Assembly (NCBI GenBank): GCA_019454045.1
Contig: SKCR01023791.1
Location: forward strand, 62,001 to 126,000
Length of the DNA: 64,000 nucleotides
Direction of reading: 5' to 3'
Source: Zanthoxylum bungeanum
Taxonomy: Eukaryota > Streptophyta > Magnoliopsida > Sapindales > Rutaceae
Part shown: one piece after another, positions 1 to 11,834 of the stretch
Numbering within the stretch: position 1 is the stretch's first letter
Layout of the letters: every line of letters begins with the position of its first letter
The notes under the pieces: model-generated
Told to the model about the DNA's origin: nothing
The model's input: only the letters and a program-made list of their open reading frames with translations
Database searches by the model: none
Translations under genes and position numbers: made by a program

Positions 1-1180
1 AATATAATTCGAGAATTCGTACTTTGAGTACTTATTCGTAAAACGAGTTTGACTCGCGCAAAATCAAATCGTTGTTTGAACATTGGATGGTCATTAAATT
101 CAGATTAATTAATTGGATTAGATTGATTGATAACATGCTTGTGTGAATACATGGATGCGATGTATGAATAATGCATATCGGATGGATATTAGATAGATGA
201 GAGCAATTTTGGAAATTATTGTAATAAATTTAGAATTTATTAATTGGACCTGCGTGTCCAGCCTATTACCTCCTTACTCTTTGTATTTCTCTTCTCACCT
301 ATTCCCCTCAATGTAAATGAGGTTTCTTTAGAAGTGTTATGTAATCGGGTAGAAGTAATACTTGTGCTAGCGGGAGAGAGGAAATAGAGAGATTTGTTCT
401 AGGAACAATGTGTTAAGTATCCATCCGCATATCATTATTATTTATTTATATGTGCCTTATTATGTGTTTAGAATGCATGTTTAAGGGTGTATGATGATGG
501 GACCTTAACAAAGATAATTAATTGGTTGCCAATTACGCGAAAGAACCCTCACTACATATTAAGCATTTTTCCTTCCATTGAGTGATTCTTACTCAAGATC
601 CAAGACTGGCATTGGTTTGTTGGCCAAAGTCAAGACCTTTGTCCATCGCGGATGTGTTTGAATCATGAAAGCTTTGTTCCATATTGGTGTCTTGTCCAAG
701 TTGGTGTTTTGGCCAAAGTCAAGATCACTTCTTGTCCATCGACATTGATTACGAAGCTTTCCAAGGTCAATGGGTTCCGCTTAACTGGGATCACTAAGTT
801 TGTTGTGCCAAAGCCAAGGCTTAGTTGATTCAGAGGAAAAAGGTTAGGCAATATATTGGATATATTGGCATATATAAGATATATATTTCGGACTTGGATG
901 TCCACCTACTGGATCTAGGAATTGGATGGGATCCAATTGATCTTAGAGATCTACTTAGTTAATTATCATACAATTTGTTGGCCAAAGTCAAGATTGTGTG
1001 TTATTTAACGGTATCCTAGCCCACTAGGAAACAAGATTTCCCGAGTACTCAACAGATGGTTAGAGGCCCGCCGAAAAATAGTGGGAGGTAAGTATTAAAT
1101 TTGCAATATTCGTTTAGTTACTTGCCATACGCGCTCATTTCAATATTTCGTCAAATTAATTAATATATTAGTTGGACTAA
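1..1180 (+). other. copia copy A untranslated leader
   Basis: No coding sequence is recognisable. The 15-base word TTGGCCAAAGTCAAG occurs three times (620-634, 709-723, 978-992). Reverse complements of closely related words occur in the leaders of copies C and D, and the same region is present in copy E. It is a family feature of unknown role. Confidence 0.6.
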
Positions 1181-1189
1181 TATTTAATG

Positions 1190-1450
1190 TTGTTTTAATT
1201 AAACAGTTGGACTGTATTCAAACTATTTAATTTATAGTTGATTATATAATTGGATTATAGTAATCAATATATTTGAATTAACTATTTCAATTAATAGTTG
1301 ATTTTATAATTGGATTATAGTAATCAATATAATTGAATTTAACCAATTTAAATTATAGTTGATTATATAGTTGGACTATAGTAATCATTATATTAAATAA
1401 TACCTAAAATCGTTGATTAAATAGTTGGTCTATTAGAATCAAGATAATTG
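1190..1450 (+). repeat. AT-rich degenerate direct repeats in copia leader/gag region
   Basis: About four diverged units of roughly 60 bases, each with a core close to TAGTTGATTATATAATTGGA followed by TTATAGTAATCAATATA. Similar runs occur in copy D (about 48090-48310, reversed) and copy E (about 61080-61230). The repeat therefore predates these insertions and occupies the place where copy C still has its gag start. Confidence 0.55.
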
Positions 1451-1799
1451 AAAGATTAGTATTTAGAACATAATCCTAGGTGAAAATGTTTTTAAACGAC
1501 GTTAATTTTCAAATTGGGAATAATAAATCAGGATAGTCCTGAAAACTAAGAAGTTACTTTATTTGATAAAATAACATCTCGAGCCTAAGCCAGGAGTTAA
1601 GCAAATAGTAGAACATGATATTTGGAATATTCATGTGATGATAACTTTAGTGCTTCATCCAATAAGCTTGCCAAAAAGAATCCTTAATTTCTTAATCAGA
1701 ACTAAGGATTAGATCTTTATAGTATGATAATGAAATTGAAGGATCTTCATAGATCTATTCTTAGATCTTAGAAGTACAAATTGCAATAGAAAACTCTTG

Positions 1800-2090
1800 G
1801 AGATTTAATGGCTATTCTCAAGGAGCCAAAGCCAAAGTTTGCAATAAGGCAAGAAGCGCAAGACGCACCTTACTTCGAAATTCCAAAAGGCCAAGGCTTG
1901 GCCAAAGGCTTCTGGAGTGTGGAAAAGGGGCAAAAGAAAAATCATTATAGTCTTCTAGGAAGACAAAAGGACATATCCTAAGATATCTGCCTAAACTGTA
2001 GCAAACGGGGTCACTGAAGCGTGACTGCCGTATGGACAAGGCAGACATGAAGGAATTGAAGACGGTGCAAGGCTCCAACTTCAAATATGT
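1800..2090 (+). pseudogene. copia copy A gag C-terminal relic with damaged zinc knuckle
   Basis: Short readable pieces match the end of gag in copies C and E: a lysine-rich stretch, then a CCHC-type knuckle region near 1990-2030 that normally binds the genomic RNA. Stops and indels break it, so no protein is expected. Identification rests on alignment by eye with 61784-62000 of copy E, where the Cys-Gly-Lys-Arg-Gly-His core is easier to read. Confidence 0.5.
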
Positions 2091-2479
2091 TTGTCATAAA
2101 TATGTTTACTACTAGTATTAAAATTGGATTTTAGATACTGGATGTGGTATATACATATGCATTGATGTAAATCTGCTGGTAAGCAGGATACTGACTTCAT
2201 TTGAGATTAATCTGCGAATCGGAAACGGGACGAGAGTTGCTGTTTTAACCGTAGAAACCTAAGTTTAGGAACTACCCTTCGGGTGTGTACTTAAATTAGG
2301 AAACTATTACAATGTAACTAGTTTGACTAGAAACATTATCTCTATATCAAGGTTTAACCCGTTGCGGGTATACCTTTATATTCTAGAACACTAAAGTGTT
2401 TTATTTTATAAAGATGATATTGAGATAAACACATTAGATGTGAAAAATAGTATTTATATTTTGAATATAAATAAATCTC

Positions 2480-3560
2480 AAACGTATAACATGACAAACA
2501 AATAGCTCAAACTGAATTAATCAGTTGAGACTTATAAGTGGCATTGTTGTCTGAGACATAATTAACAAGACTCGTATATCCACACTTTCGAAGAGTGGAT
2601 ACTAGGACGGATTTGATTCTATTCAAATAATTTCTGCGAATCTAGTTCATTGGGCAAAGTGCCTAAAATACTTTTTACTTGGTAAAAGTGCAAATGCCAC
2701 CGATCTGTTAGCCCTTGTTTATAGTGACGTAAGTGGGCCCATATCTAGCTAGGCTAGTGGTGGATATGAATATTTCGTGACCTTTACGGATGCGGCATCG
2801 CGTTATGGTTTTGTGTTTCTTAGTGAAACACGGATCGAAAACTTTTGATCAATTCAAAGAGTTTCGACACGAAGTAGACAAATAGATCGGCTAAAGTATT
2901 AAACCGTCGCGGTTGGACCGTGATGAAAATATTTAAGCAATAAGTTTCTCAAATACTTGAAAGAGTATAGTATTCTTTCAATGAGGACTCCTCCCGGAAC
3001 ACGTCAGTTTGACGGTGTGTCTGAACGGAGAAACCGAATTTTGTTGGACATGATAAGGTTAATCATGAGTCGCTCTGAGCTACCATTTCCTTCAAAGGAT
3101 ACGCATTAACAGTACAAAACTTATTTTGAATAAGGTTCCATAAAAATCTGTTAAACAGACTTCATATTAGATATGAACTGGAAATAAACCGGGTTTTCTC
3201 ATTCCTGAAGATTTGGGTATGCTAGGCATATGTTTGGATGATACCAAACTAGAGCCCAAATCGGATAAGTGCCTAAGTTGTGGGTTATCCTAGGGAAACT
3301 AAAGTATAGTACTTATAGAAATCACTAGAGAACAATGTAATTGTTGCTCGCCATGCGGTTTTCCTAAGAGGAATATCAATATGCAGTGGTAAGTGGGAGG
3401 AAAGTAAAACTCGATGAAAATCGGAGTAATACTATTCCAGACACCGATTCCTTAATGGAACACAAATAGTTCATCAAGGATGGAACTATACCAATAATCT
3501 TCGAATACACAAGAACCACGTAAGTCGGAGAGAATCAGAAAACAACCTGGGAGGTATGGG
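2480..3560 (+). pseudogene. copia copy A integrase relic
   Basis: Translating in patches gives the copia integrase core: a Ser-Asp-Val-Ser-Gly-Pro-like block near 2720 and a TFTDAASRYGFVFL-like block near 2785 that holds one of the acidic catalytic positions. The C-terminal region follows to about 3560. Many frameshifts and stops are present. The intact parallel is the integrase of copy C (32882-33899, - strand). Confidence 0.6.
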
Positions 3561-3569
3561 TTTCTGATC

Positions 3570-4560
3570 TCACCTCATAAAGATGTCAATCTTATTGAGG
3601 AATACGAACTGACTACGTATGAGAAAGTGATACAAGGTATCGACTCCCTTTTATTGAAAAGTGCCATAAAGTCCGAAATGGATTCCATGTATACCAACCA
3701 AGTTTGGATACTGGTTTTTGTACCGAAAGGCATTGTGCCTGTTGGTACAATATAAGTCTTCAAGGAAGACATACATGGAAGGCAACATACCAACGTACTA
3801 AGCTGGGCTTGTAGCGAAAAGGTATCGTTATCAACATTGTGTCGATTACGATGAAACCTTTTACATGTTGCTATGATTAAATCCATTTGGATAATACTTG
3901 CTGATGCTGCATGTTTCATTCATGAAATATGGCAGCTGAACGTCAAAATCGCTTTCCTTAATAGGAAACCTTTTGGAGGATGTTTACAACATCCTGAAGA
4001 TTTTTTCGTACCAAAACGAGCAAACAAGGTTTGCAAGTTAACTCGATCCATGAATGGATTGAAGCAAGCATAGTGTTCTTTGAATTATCGTTCTGATGTA
4101 ATCATAGTGGTATATGATTTAATTCAAAACAAAAATGATTCTTGTGTATATAAGGAGGTTAGTGGGAGCGCACTGACAATGAATGTCCTAAATAATGATG
4201 ATATATCATTTCTTGGTAATGATATTCCCATAATACAATCGGTGAAAGCTTGGCTTTCATGAAAATTCTCCATAGAATTCTTAGGAGAAACAACCTTTAT
4301 TCTGGGAATAAAGATCTACTGGGATAGATTTAAAGTTGTTAATACTCTCCGAGAACTCGTACATTGAAATAAATGTACGCGACCTGATATCTCATATGCT
4401 TTGAGCATATGGAGTCACAATCAGGCCAATCCAAGTGATAGTCATTGGATTGATGTTAAGAACATCCTTTAGTATCTTAGATGAACTAAGGATGCTTTCT
4501 CATAATATGGAGAAGGAGAACTTGAAGTGACTGGGTTCACCGTTGCAAGTTTCCTAACCG
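3570..4560 (+). pseudogene. copia copy A reverse transcriptase/RNase H relic
   Basis: Recognisable pieces of the RVT_2 domain are an AFLNRKPFGG-type stretch and KVCKLTRSMNGLKQA (3930-4072), and a degraded copy of the NDIPM-type stretch near 4220. The RNase H start is near 4500-4560. The normal YVDD catalytic box is not intact. Frameshifts and stops are frequent, and there is a deletion between about 4370 and 4390 relative to copies B and C. Confidence 0.7.
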
Positions 4561-4980
4561 ATAATAACGACTATAAGTCGTAATAACGGTACTTCAAAGT
4601 TTGAATAACGGAACAGTGAGTTGGAAATCTTCCATGCAAGATACTGTTACCGAATAAACAACAAAAGTGGAATATTACTGCAGCTGAGGCAGCAATAGAA
4701 GCCTTTTGGATTGATAATAATCCTAATCAGATTAGGAATAGTTCTATTAGCAGCTGAGCTAGGCTTCAGTACATGCTAAAGAATTAATGGTCTCATCAAC
4801 GATCCAGATATATACTTCAAATATTCATCTGATTCGTTCGGATCATACATCGTGATGATCGAATAAATCGCATCAGATGATAATCATGCAAATCCGCTGA
4901 CGAAAGCCTTTCCTCAGCAGAAATTTGAGCGAACCGTACATAGTTCGGGTGTAGGACACTTGAGTGATTGGTTATAGGCC

Positions 4981-4991
4981 AAGTGGGAGAT
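4981..4991 (+). other. polypurine tract of copia copy A
   Basis: The purine run AAGTGGGAGA sits directly before the 3' LTR start TGTTGGACA. This is the plus-strand primer position of LTR elements. The same tract is seen reversed in copy D at about 44955-44968. Confidence 0.75.
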
Positions 4992-6974
4992 TGTTGGACA
5001 GTTATGGCCCATAGCATCACTATTTGTACAGATCATGGTGTTGTTGTACAAATTAACTATGTGACAAATGAAATTGCTCTTTTATCATTTGTAATTAGAT
5101 TACCAAGATGTATAAATGATAGAAGGTCCATATGATTAGTTCCGGATTGATAAGATATGAGACAGTATCAATCTATGAGGGTTTAATCATTAAATATCCC
5201 TAGTCGTAGTATTATCGAGACTGGACATCGATAATGCGGAATAGACTAGTATTGCACTTGTGCGCGTTGTGGGAGCATAACAGCATAGTTCTCATATATT
5301 TGGGTATAGGATACTCATGCAAGTGTAATAGGAGGTTGTGTTTTCTGATGGTACGGAAACAGCTTCGCTCTGGATAGACCCCTCGGAATTCCATTGGTAG
5401 TATGACTATGTGTTTATGGAAGTCGAATCAGGGTAGGTGTATTTGGTCTTAACCTGAGACTTGCACCGCTAATACTTGCGACAATCAATATACTTTGGTT
5501 TTGGCCGTCCAGGGCTTTAACAGGTTCTGTGTACGCCTCTTCTGGGTATATTGAGAATCGTAGTGTATTGGGTGTGATGTCGAGACGGAAGTATCCTTCA
5601 GTCATAGTGGTGATGATGATCACGTAGGATACGAAACTAATGCTCTTATGTACTGCTGTCATCGGGATAATATGACTAGGTCATGATTATCCGATTATAG
5701 AGACTAGTTACCAGAGATCCGATATGTGCTTCGTACGGGGCAGACACATTTCCAGCCCCAGGCCTTGCACGTGACATCCGATGCTGGATCGAAATACGAA
5801 ATACTACGTATACTACGCCTGATATAGATCACTTATTCCAGTAAACATATTTTTGGAGAATTGGGTAGGCACTGTGTTTTGCTAGAAGCCAACCATGTCT
5901 TGTAAATCGGTAAAAACGTAGTACTAGGTACATACGTGTTCGTATAATCCGACGACCGGATTTACTGCCAATATATCCGGGGATCTCATGGGTCGCTTCC
6001 CGAAGATTCACCGATGACGTTTGACTCGCACTTTATTAATCTGTGATTAATTAGTAGAGAGAGAAAATTAATCTGGGATTAATTACGGAGATATTTTATC
6101 TAGGATAAAATATTAATTAAATAGAGAGAACGATTAATTTAGAATTAATCGATAAAATAATATATTCGATATATTATACGAAATTGGATTTCGACGCGAA
6201 ATTAAAATTAGATTTTAATTCGGGCGAACGAGTTAATTTAGAATTAATTCGTTAGCGATGTGAATAGTAATTTTGCTAGACATAATTATTTAATTACGTC
6301 GCAACGGAAAATTTGTTAATTCGGAATTAGCGAACCCGAGCCCGGGAGTGTTTGCGGGCGCACTCGCATTACGAATTTAAATGCGGCCCACAAGTCACAT
6401 CAAGCGTCACATCACTCGTCATTCAAGTGATGGATGTCTAGTCACTTTGAGTGATTGATAACCTGACACTATTCATTGATTGATGTAAGTGGTTGTATGG
6501 CTTTATTGCTTGTACTTTTGGAATTTGAATTTGGGTATTAGGTTTTTGCAAAACCACAAATTAATCTCATCTTCTCTACATCTCTCTCTCTCTCTCTCTC
6601 ACAGCCAAGAAGGCCAAAATCTCTCTTCTCCAATTTTTGGCTAGACCGAAAATAACATGTAGAAGTAAGGAAGATTTGTGGCAAATCTTTCCATTGCTAG
6701 CACATAAAGGGTCATCCTAAGGTGATAGGGAACTAACTTATGAGCATGGAATCATCAAACAAAGCTTGGAGCTTGGAGATCCTTCCATGGTGATGACTGA
6801 AATCTTGGACGACCAAAATGGGTAAAAGCCGAGAGCTTCATTAAGGGTGCAAAGGGCTTGTGTTCATCACATCCAAAACCGATCAATGTAAGTATGATTC
6901 CGCCATTCTTCGTTGAGTATTCACATATGTTTCATTGCTTGATTTGATCCTTGTGACCTTAGAGAAACCCAACA
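4992..6974 (+). repeat. 3' LTR of copia copy A
   Basis: A 1983-bp LTR with TG...CA ends, starting TGTTGGACAG and ending AAACCCAACA. It aligns throughout with the 5' LTR of copy E (56956-58936) and, reversed, with the LTRs of copies C, D and F. It contains a CT microsatellite near 6578-6601. The next base starts an unrelated tandem repeat, which supports this end. Confidence 0.85.
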
Positions 6975-7775
6975 ACTTTAGCAATAACATGCAATTGCAT
7001 CTGCCTCGAAAATCGCACCTATAACTATGACAATTGAATATGCAACTTCTACCATTAAACTTGCAACTTTCACTAATAAATATGCAATATATCGAAGATG
7101 AAACCTTTAGAAAAAAACATGCAAAATGAAACCATTGGACTTGAAACTTTAACAATAACATCCAATTGCATCTGCCTCGAAAATTGCACCTATAACTACG
7201 ACCATTGAATATGCAACCTCTACCATTAAACTTGCAACTTTCACCAATAAATATGCAATATATCGAAGATAAAACCTTTAGCAATAAACATGCAAAAATG
7301 AAACCATTGGACTTGAAACTTTAGTAATAACATGCAATTGCATTTGCCTCGAAAATCGCACATGTAACTATGACCATTGAATATGCAACATCTGCTATTA
7401 AATTTGCAACTTTCACCAATAAATATGCAATATATCGAAGATGAAACCTTTAGCAATAAATATGCAAAATGAAACCATTGGACTTGAAACTTTAGCAATA
7501 ACATGCAATTGCATCTGCCTCGAAAATCGCACCTATAACTATGACCATTGAATATGCAACATCTACCATTAAACTTGCAACTTTCACCAATAAATATGCA
7601 ATATTTCGAAGATGAAACCTTTAGCAATAAACATGCAAAACGAAACCATTGGACTTGAAACTTTAGCAATAACATGCAATTGCATCTGCCTCGAAAATCG
7701 CATCTGTAACTATGACCCTTGAATATGCAAGCTCTACCATTAAACTTACAACTTTCACCAATCAATATGTAATAT
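6975..7775. repeat. 171-bp tandem repeat, about five units
   Basis: The word CAATTGCAT recurs at about 6992, 7163, 7335, 7506 and 7677, giving spacings of 171-172 bases. Each unit carries the same order of short phrases (GCCTCGAAAAT, ACCATTGAATATGCAAC, ACTTTCACCAATAAATATGC). Units differ by scattered substitutions. The period is a multiple of three, so one - strand frame stays open as a Cys-rich repetitive reading; I do not regard that as a gene. The array abuts the LTR end at 6974. Confidence 0.9.
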
Positions 7776-8000
7776 ATTTTTATATTATTTTATTTTTTTC
7801 AGTATTTTAAAAAAATAAATTTTTTATATTATTTTATTTTTATTAGTATTTTATAAAAATTAATTATTAAAAACTTACAATAAATTTTTTTTATAATTTT
7901 ATTTTTATTAATATTTTATAATTTATTTAATAAAAAAAAAATTTAAAATTTTCTTTTTGAGAATAACTAGTTGCAATCTCTCATTTTTTTTTTTTAAATG
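7776..8000. other. AT-rich low-complexity tract
   Basis: Runs of A and T with TTTTATTTTTATTAGTATTT-like phrases repeated in both senses. Nothing else is recognisable. Confidence 0.7.
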
Positions 8001-8450
8001 CTAAGAACCCTTAAGTATGCGATACCTAAGGGATGTTAGCAACACCCCACAAGAGATGGATCAGTAGTAACTATCCCTCACATTATGTTCAAAAGGCAGC
8101 GCCCTACAGGGCCTTTTCTGTAGACGTACACGACATGGGGTCCACTTTTATCATCAATCATCAGATAGAATTAACGGTTTTAAGACAAATGTACGGTCCC
8201 ACATTGCCAAAGAAAAATCATGATTGGCATTTATTAATCCGATGGCCAATATGTGGTAACTTTTTGGTATTGACGGCGTTAATTCGGCTGCATATAAGTA
8301 GGAATCTTGGTGATGTGATTGAGCCGCCGAGTTGTCATCTGTTACATGACGTTCGCCATTTATTTGCCGCACAGACAATTGGATTCTCAATAGATTTGGC
8401 CCCGAGCCTTTTTGAAATTATTAATGCTTTGTAGTTTAACATTCACGCTC
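8001..8450. other. unidentified sequence between repeats
   Basis: This stretch has a higher GC content than its neighbours and matches none of the element families elsewhere in the window. A 133-codon open frame (8033-8434, +) exists, but it has no domain I recognise and the - strand is also open for 78 codons. It may be a remnant of host intergenic DNA or of a transposon without other copies here. Confidence 0.4.
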
Positions 8451-8617
8451 ATCACATCCGACTGGGCATTCGGTTGAATTGAAAAAAGAAAAATAAAATT
8501 CAAAATCTAATTTGCAAATGAGTTTGGTTTGGTTTGGTCCGAAAATTTAAAACGGAATATTTCAAAATGTTCAAATCCAACAAATTCAAAATCATATTGA
8601 ATCCAATTTGCCCACCC
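8451..8617. mobile_element. possible short non-autonomous hAT-like remnant
   Basis: About 165 bases framed by GGGCATTCGG on the left and, reversed on the right, AGGGTGGGCAAATTGG. The inside is AT-rich with GGTTTGGTTTGGTCCG. GGGTGGGCA-type ends with CGGTTCGG-like interiors are common in plant hAT derivatives. I could not identify a target duplication, so the call is weak. Confidence 0.3.
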
Positions 8618-9397
8618 TGTAGGAGCGAAGCGGTTTTACCGCTATGCCTATGATGTTCGACGACCACAATAGAGATTACGGATTAGCTCGCAGGGGACTA
8701 AACCGGAGAATAAAGGAGTCGCCTCCCAGTGTGAACTGGGAAAGATTTAAGGCCGCACTCACCCCTCGCAAGGGAATACCTCAAATCATTGGGTTCAGAA
8801 TGGTCCCTTACTAATGCCAATATAATGGACGGGTTCACACAATGGTATAACCAAGTCTTACGCAGTTCATGCAAGGTAATTCAAATAAACACAAATTTGC
8901 ACACCCATAGACATTAATAGAAATAATAAAAGCAACAACGTAGTTCCAAAGCATATTGAATTAAGGAATATGAGATACGATAACGAAAATTATAATAAAC
9001 AATCAAAAGCAGGAAAAGTATCAATACATAAATAGTAAACAAAAAGGGGGGGTTAATCACGCTTATATGAGTATTTCCCGAGTGGCACGCGGAGTTGTAT
9101 CCCAAGTACAGACCGCACTACCGTCCATTCGGATACGGCTACGAAATTTACGTCTGGATTTCCATCCAATATACCGCAAGGGATAATAACATACATAATC
9201 ATCAATGCAATGTAAACGGACATAAAAAAAATATAACCATGCATATGCGTATAGTTATCAACATGAAAAACATAAACAAAATAAAGGTGAAATAATAAAA
9301 TAATAATAAAAGCGAACAAATAGATAAAAAAGATAACACTAAATAGATAAAAAAATAATAATAATAACAAAATGTCGAAGAAAGAAAAGAATGTGAC
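8618..9397 (-). repeat. left half of an old diverged Tat-family LTR
   Basis: It starts TGTAGGAGCG, like the TGTAGGACAC end of the Tat LTRs here, and shares blocks with them: GGAGTCGCC, CAGTGTGAACTGGGAAA, AAGGCCGCACTCACCCCTCG, and the ACCGCACTACCGTCCATTCG region. It breaks at GTGAC (9393-9397), where the large Tat insertion begins. The missing part continues at 54484 after the repeated GTGAC. Confidence 0.65.
9393..9397. other. target-site duplication GTGAC, left copy
   Basis: GTGAC lies just outside the left LTR end and again at 54479-54483 just outside the right LTR end. The older LTR continues on both outer sides, so the pair most likely marks one integration of the whole 45-kb composite. 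Confidence 0.75.
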
Positions 9398-10439
9398 TGT
9401 AGGACACAGAAATCGACGACGCTGTTTAAGGCTTGCGGCCCGGTCGGGAGTACGGAGTAGCCCACGGGGGAACTAAACCGGATAAATAACATGGAGTCGC
9501 CACCCAGTGTGAACTGGGAAAATGATTTAAGGCCGCACTCACCCCTCGCAAGGGAAGACCTCAAACCGTTGGGTTCAGAATGGTCCCTTACTTATGCCAC
9601 TTGTAATGAACGGATTTATGTAATAATATAACCGAGTCTACGCAACATATATTCCTAAGAGTATCCTACTTCTAAGTTCGCGTGCACGAAAATGAAGCCT
9701 ATATCTAAGTTTGCATATAACCTATATCTAAGTTTGCATGCATAAAAGTAAGTCATCATAACGGCAAACACACAATAATCTCATGAACACGTCAAATTAA
9801 TACATGCGAAAACACAAATAAATCATGCATACAAAATATCATATTAAACAACTAAATCATGCATAAAAAAGAAAATAACATACTAAACGACTAAATCATG
9901 CCTAAAAGAAAATAACATACTAAACGACTAAATCATGAATAAACATAAGATTAGATGAAACAAAATATGTGCGTCTCTCAAGCTGTATGTGGCATTGTAT
10001 CCCGAGTGTAGACTGCACTACCGTCCATTCGGATTCGGCTAAGGAATTTACGTCCGGGTTTCCATCCGATATACCGCAAGAGATAAAACATAATTCATTC
10101 ATCCCATGGCCACAACTTACATGAAACTATAATATGCATGAAAAGAAATAACAATAAATAACAAAAAAAAAGAACAGGAATAAATAAAAAGGGTGCCCTT
10201 AGGTCTAACCTCTTAAGTCGCCTCTTGGAAGTGCGTTACGCGGTTGTCGGAATGGTTGATGCTCCGTAACTTTTCCGATTTACTGGTTCACTGTTTTCCT
10301 TCGTCGCCTCACTGTTTTGGGCTGCTGTTTTGCTATGTTTTACGGCTGTTTTGGTCACTATTTTTGCGATATTTGGGCTGTGTTTCAGGGAAGTTTTTAC
10401 GGTAATAGGTATGCAGTTTTTTGGATAGTTTTTTGTGGT

Positions 10440-10580
10440 ATTTTAGGTGCAGGTCAGGGGATGTTTTGCGGTATTTTAGGGTGCAGGTCAGAGACTATAT
10501 TTCGGTATTTTTGGGTGCAGGTCAGAGGCTGTTTCGGTGGTATTTTAGGGTGCAGGTCAGAGGCTATTTTGCGGGCTTGT
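10440..10580. repeat. 35-bp minisatellite inside Tat LTR 1
   Basis: Four units beginning GTGCAGGTCAG and containing GGTATTTTAGG, spaced about 35 bases. Equivalent runs occur in the other two LTRs near 15000-15095 and 53600-53740 with different small changes. The G/T bias produces long meaningless open frames. Confidence 0.75.
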
Positions 10581-11060
10581 TATGGTGTGGTTTGGTCAGT
10601 GAAGTGGGGTGCTGTTCTGGTTGCTATTGGCGTGAATGTGAATGAGTTGTTGGGTGTGCGTGAATGGGGTGTTTACGTTCGGCCATGAGGGTTGTTGTTG
10701 TTCACGATCAGTGGGCTGTGTGGATTGATTTCGACACGAGAGCGTGCGTGAGGTGAGTGATTTTAGGGTTTTTGGGGTGATGGTACTGTGTTTCCAGAGA
10801 GAGAGAGTGGTGTGATCTGTCTTATTGCCGAGTGATAGAAGAACCGTGAATGACCAGAGTTTATTGTTTTTGTGAGAGTGGCGTGGAAGAAGAAGGTTAG
10901 GCTGTGAACTGTTAGGGTTTTGTAGTTGCTGAGTTTGAGAGGATGAGAGATGGTGGTTAGGCCGTGTGGGGAAGATGATAAGAAGATTAGGGTTTGGCTG
11001 CCGTGAAGAGAGAAGAGAGGCGTGAATGCGCTAGGGCCTCCAAGAGTTGGGTTTAGGCTT

Positions 11061-11070
11061 CTTTTTATAG
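11061..11070 (-). promoter_or_regulatory. TATA box of Tat LTR 1
   Basis: CTATAAAAAG on the - strand, at the same place in all three Tat LTRs (15584-15593 and 53995-54004). Its position in the LTR suits the start of the genomic RNA on the - strand. Confidence 0.6.
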
Positions 11071-11612
11071 GCAAGGGTTGGGGTTGTCCTTATGTGAATA
11101 GGGAAATAATATTGTGTAATTATGGGGATATTTAATTTGTGTATCATAAGGAAAAGATCTCTTAAATTTAGGAAGGTAATTTGATTTGATTTGATTTTAT
11201 TTTATTTAGTTTAGAAAATGGATTTAATTTAATTAGGAATATAGTTTATGGAATTTAATTTGAATCTTTTAATTTGGGAAAGTGATTTGGTTTAATTTCA
11301 ACATGTGTTTAATATGTGGGTTTGTTATTTTGGAAGGAGATGGGCGTGGAATTGGTCTTCTTGGGCGTGTACTTGGGCTCTTTGGTGGGCTTGGTGTGTG
11401 ACTTGCGGGGGTTTTTGGGATGAGGATGAATTTTAAAACAGAGGTCCAACGAGCGAACCCACAGCTAAGCAAACGAATTTAGTCCAACAATATATCAATT
11501 TCTGACTTTTCCCTTTAGACGTCCGTTTACCGCGACTTCCACAACTTAAAGAGGTAGTGTTTCCATGTGAGACTCATCATCGGGACTTATATGCAAAAAT
11601 ACAGTGCCTACA

Positions 11613-11626
11613 GTCGCCCCCACTTT
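11613..11626 (-). other. polypurine tract of Tat LTR 1
   Basis: On the - strand AAAGTGGGGGCGAC immediately precedes the LTR start TGTAGGCACT. The same tract precedes the middle LTR (16163-16176) but not the right LTR, as expected if only the first two are used as 3' LTRs. Confidence 0.75.
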
Positions 11627-11834
11627 GATGGGACTAATGCAGTGTGTGACAATGACAATCCTATCAAAGTTATGCAATGCATTTTTACCTACCTATCTCG
11701 CCAGCTGCCGCTTGACTTGCCAGTTGCTTCGAACTAAGTTGATATGGTGTTGAGGTGCTGCGACCTCGAGGTTCATCCCTTCAAAATGCTGCGATCTCTA
11801 GGAATCACTACCGAACTGAACTGATGAGATGTGG

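Larger units (their letters stand above)
1..6974 (+). mobile_element. Ty1/copia LTR retrotransposon, copy A (5' end outside window)
   Basis: A decayed copia element read on the + strand. The window opens inside its long untranslated leader: base 1 aligns by eye with about 59867 of copy E, roughly 930 bases after the primer site there. Then follow relics of gag, integrase and reverse transcriptase/RNase H, a polypurine tract and a complete 3' LTR. Domain order with integrase before reverse transcriptase is the copia order. Every coding stretch is broken, so it is not autonomous. It belongs to the same family as copies C, D, E and F in this window. Confidence 0.85.
9398..11612 (-). repeat. Tat LTR 1 (terminal 3' LTR)
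   Basis: A 2215-bp LTR with ends TGTAGG...CCTACA (TGTAGGCACTG on the - strand start, reversed at 11612). A polypurine tract follows at 11613-11626. It aligns with the LTRs at 13898-16162 and 42012-42256 plus 52821-54478. A TATA box and GC-rich 35-bp repeats are listed separately. Confidence 0.85.

Noticed and set aside
6883..7765. Cys-rich repetitive proteins on the - strand
   Set aside because: They are the 171-bp tandem repeat read through; the period is a multiple of three, so a frame stays open without selection.
8033..8434. 133-codon ORF on the + strand
   Set aside because: No domain is recognised, the opposite strand is open too, and there is no start or promoter context to support it; kept only as an unidentified region.
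10317..10688. Cys/Gly/Phe-rich ORFs in Tat LTRs (also 14967-15191 and 53390-53766)
   Set aside because: They lie in the G/T-rich LTR minisatellite, change frame between LTR copies and match no protein family.
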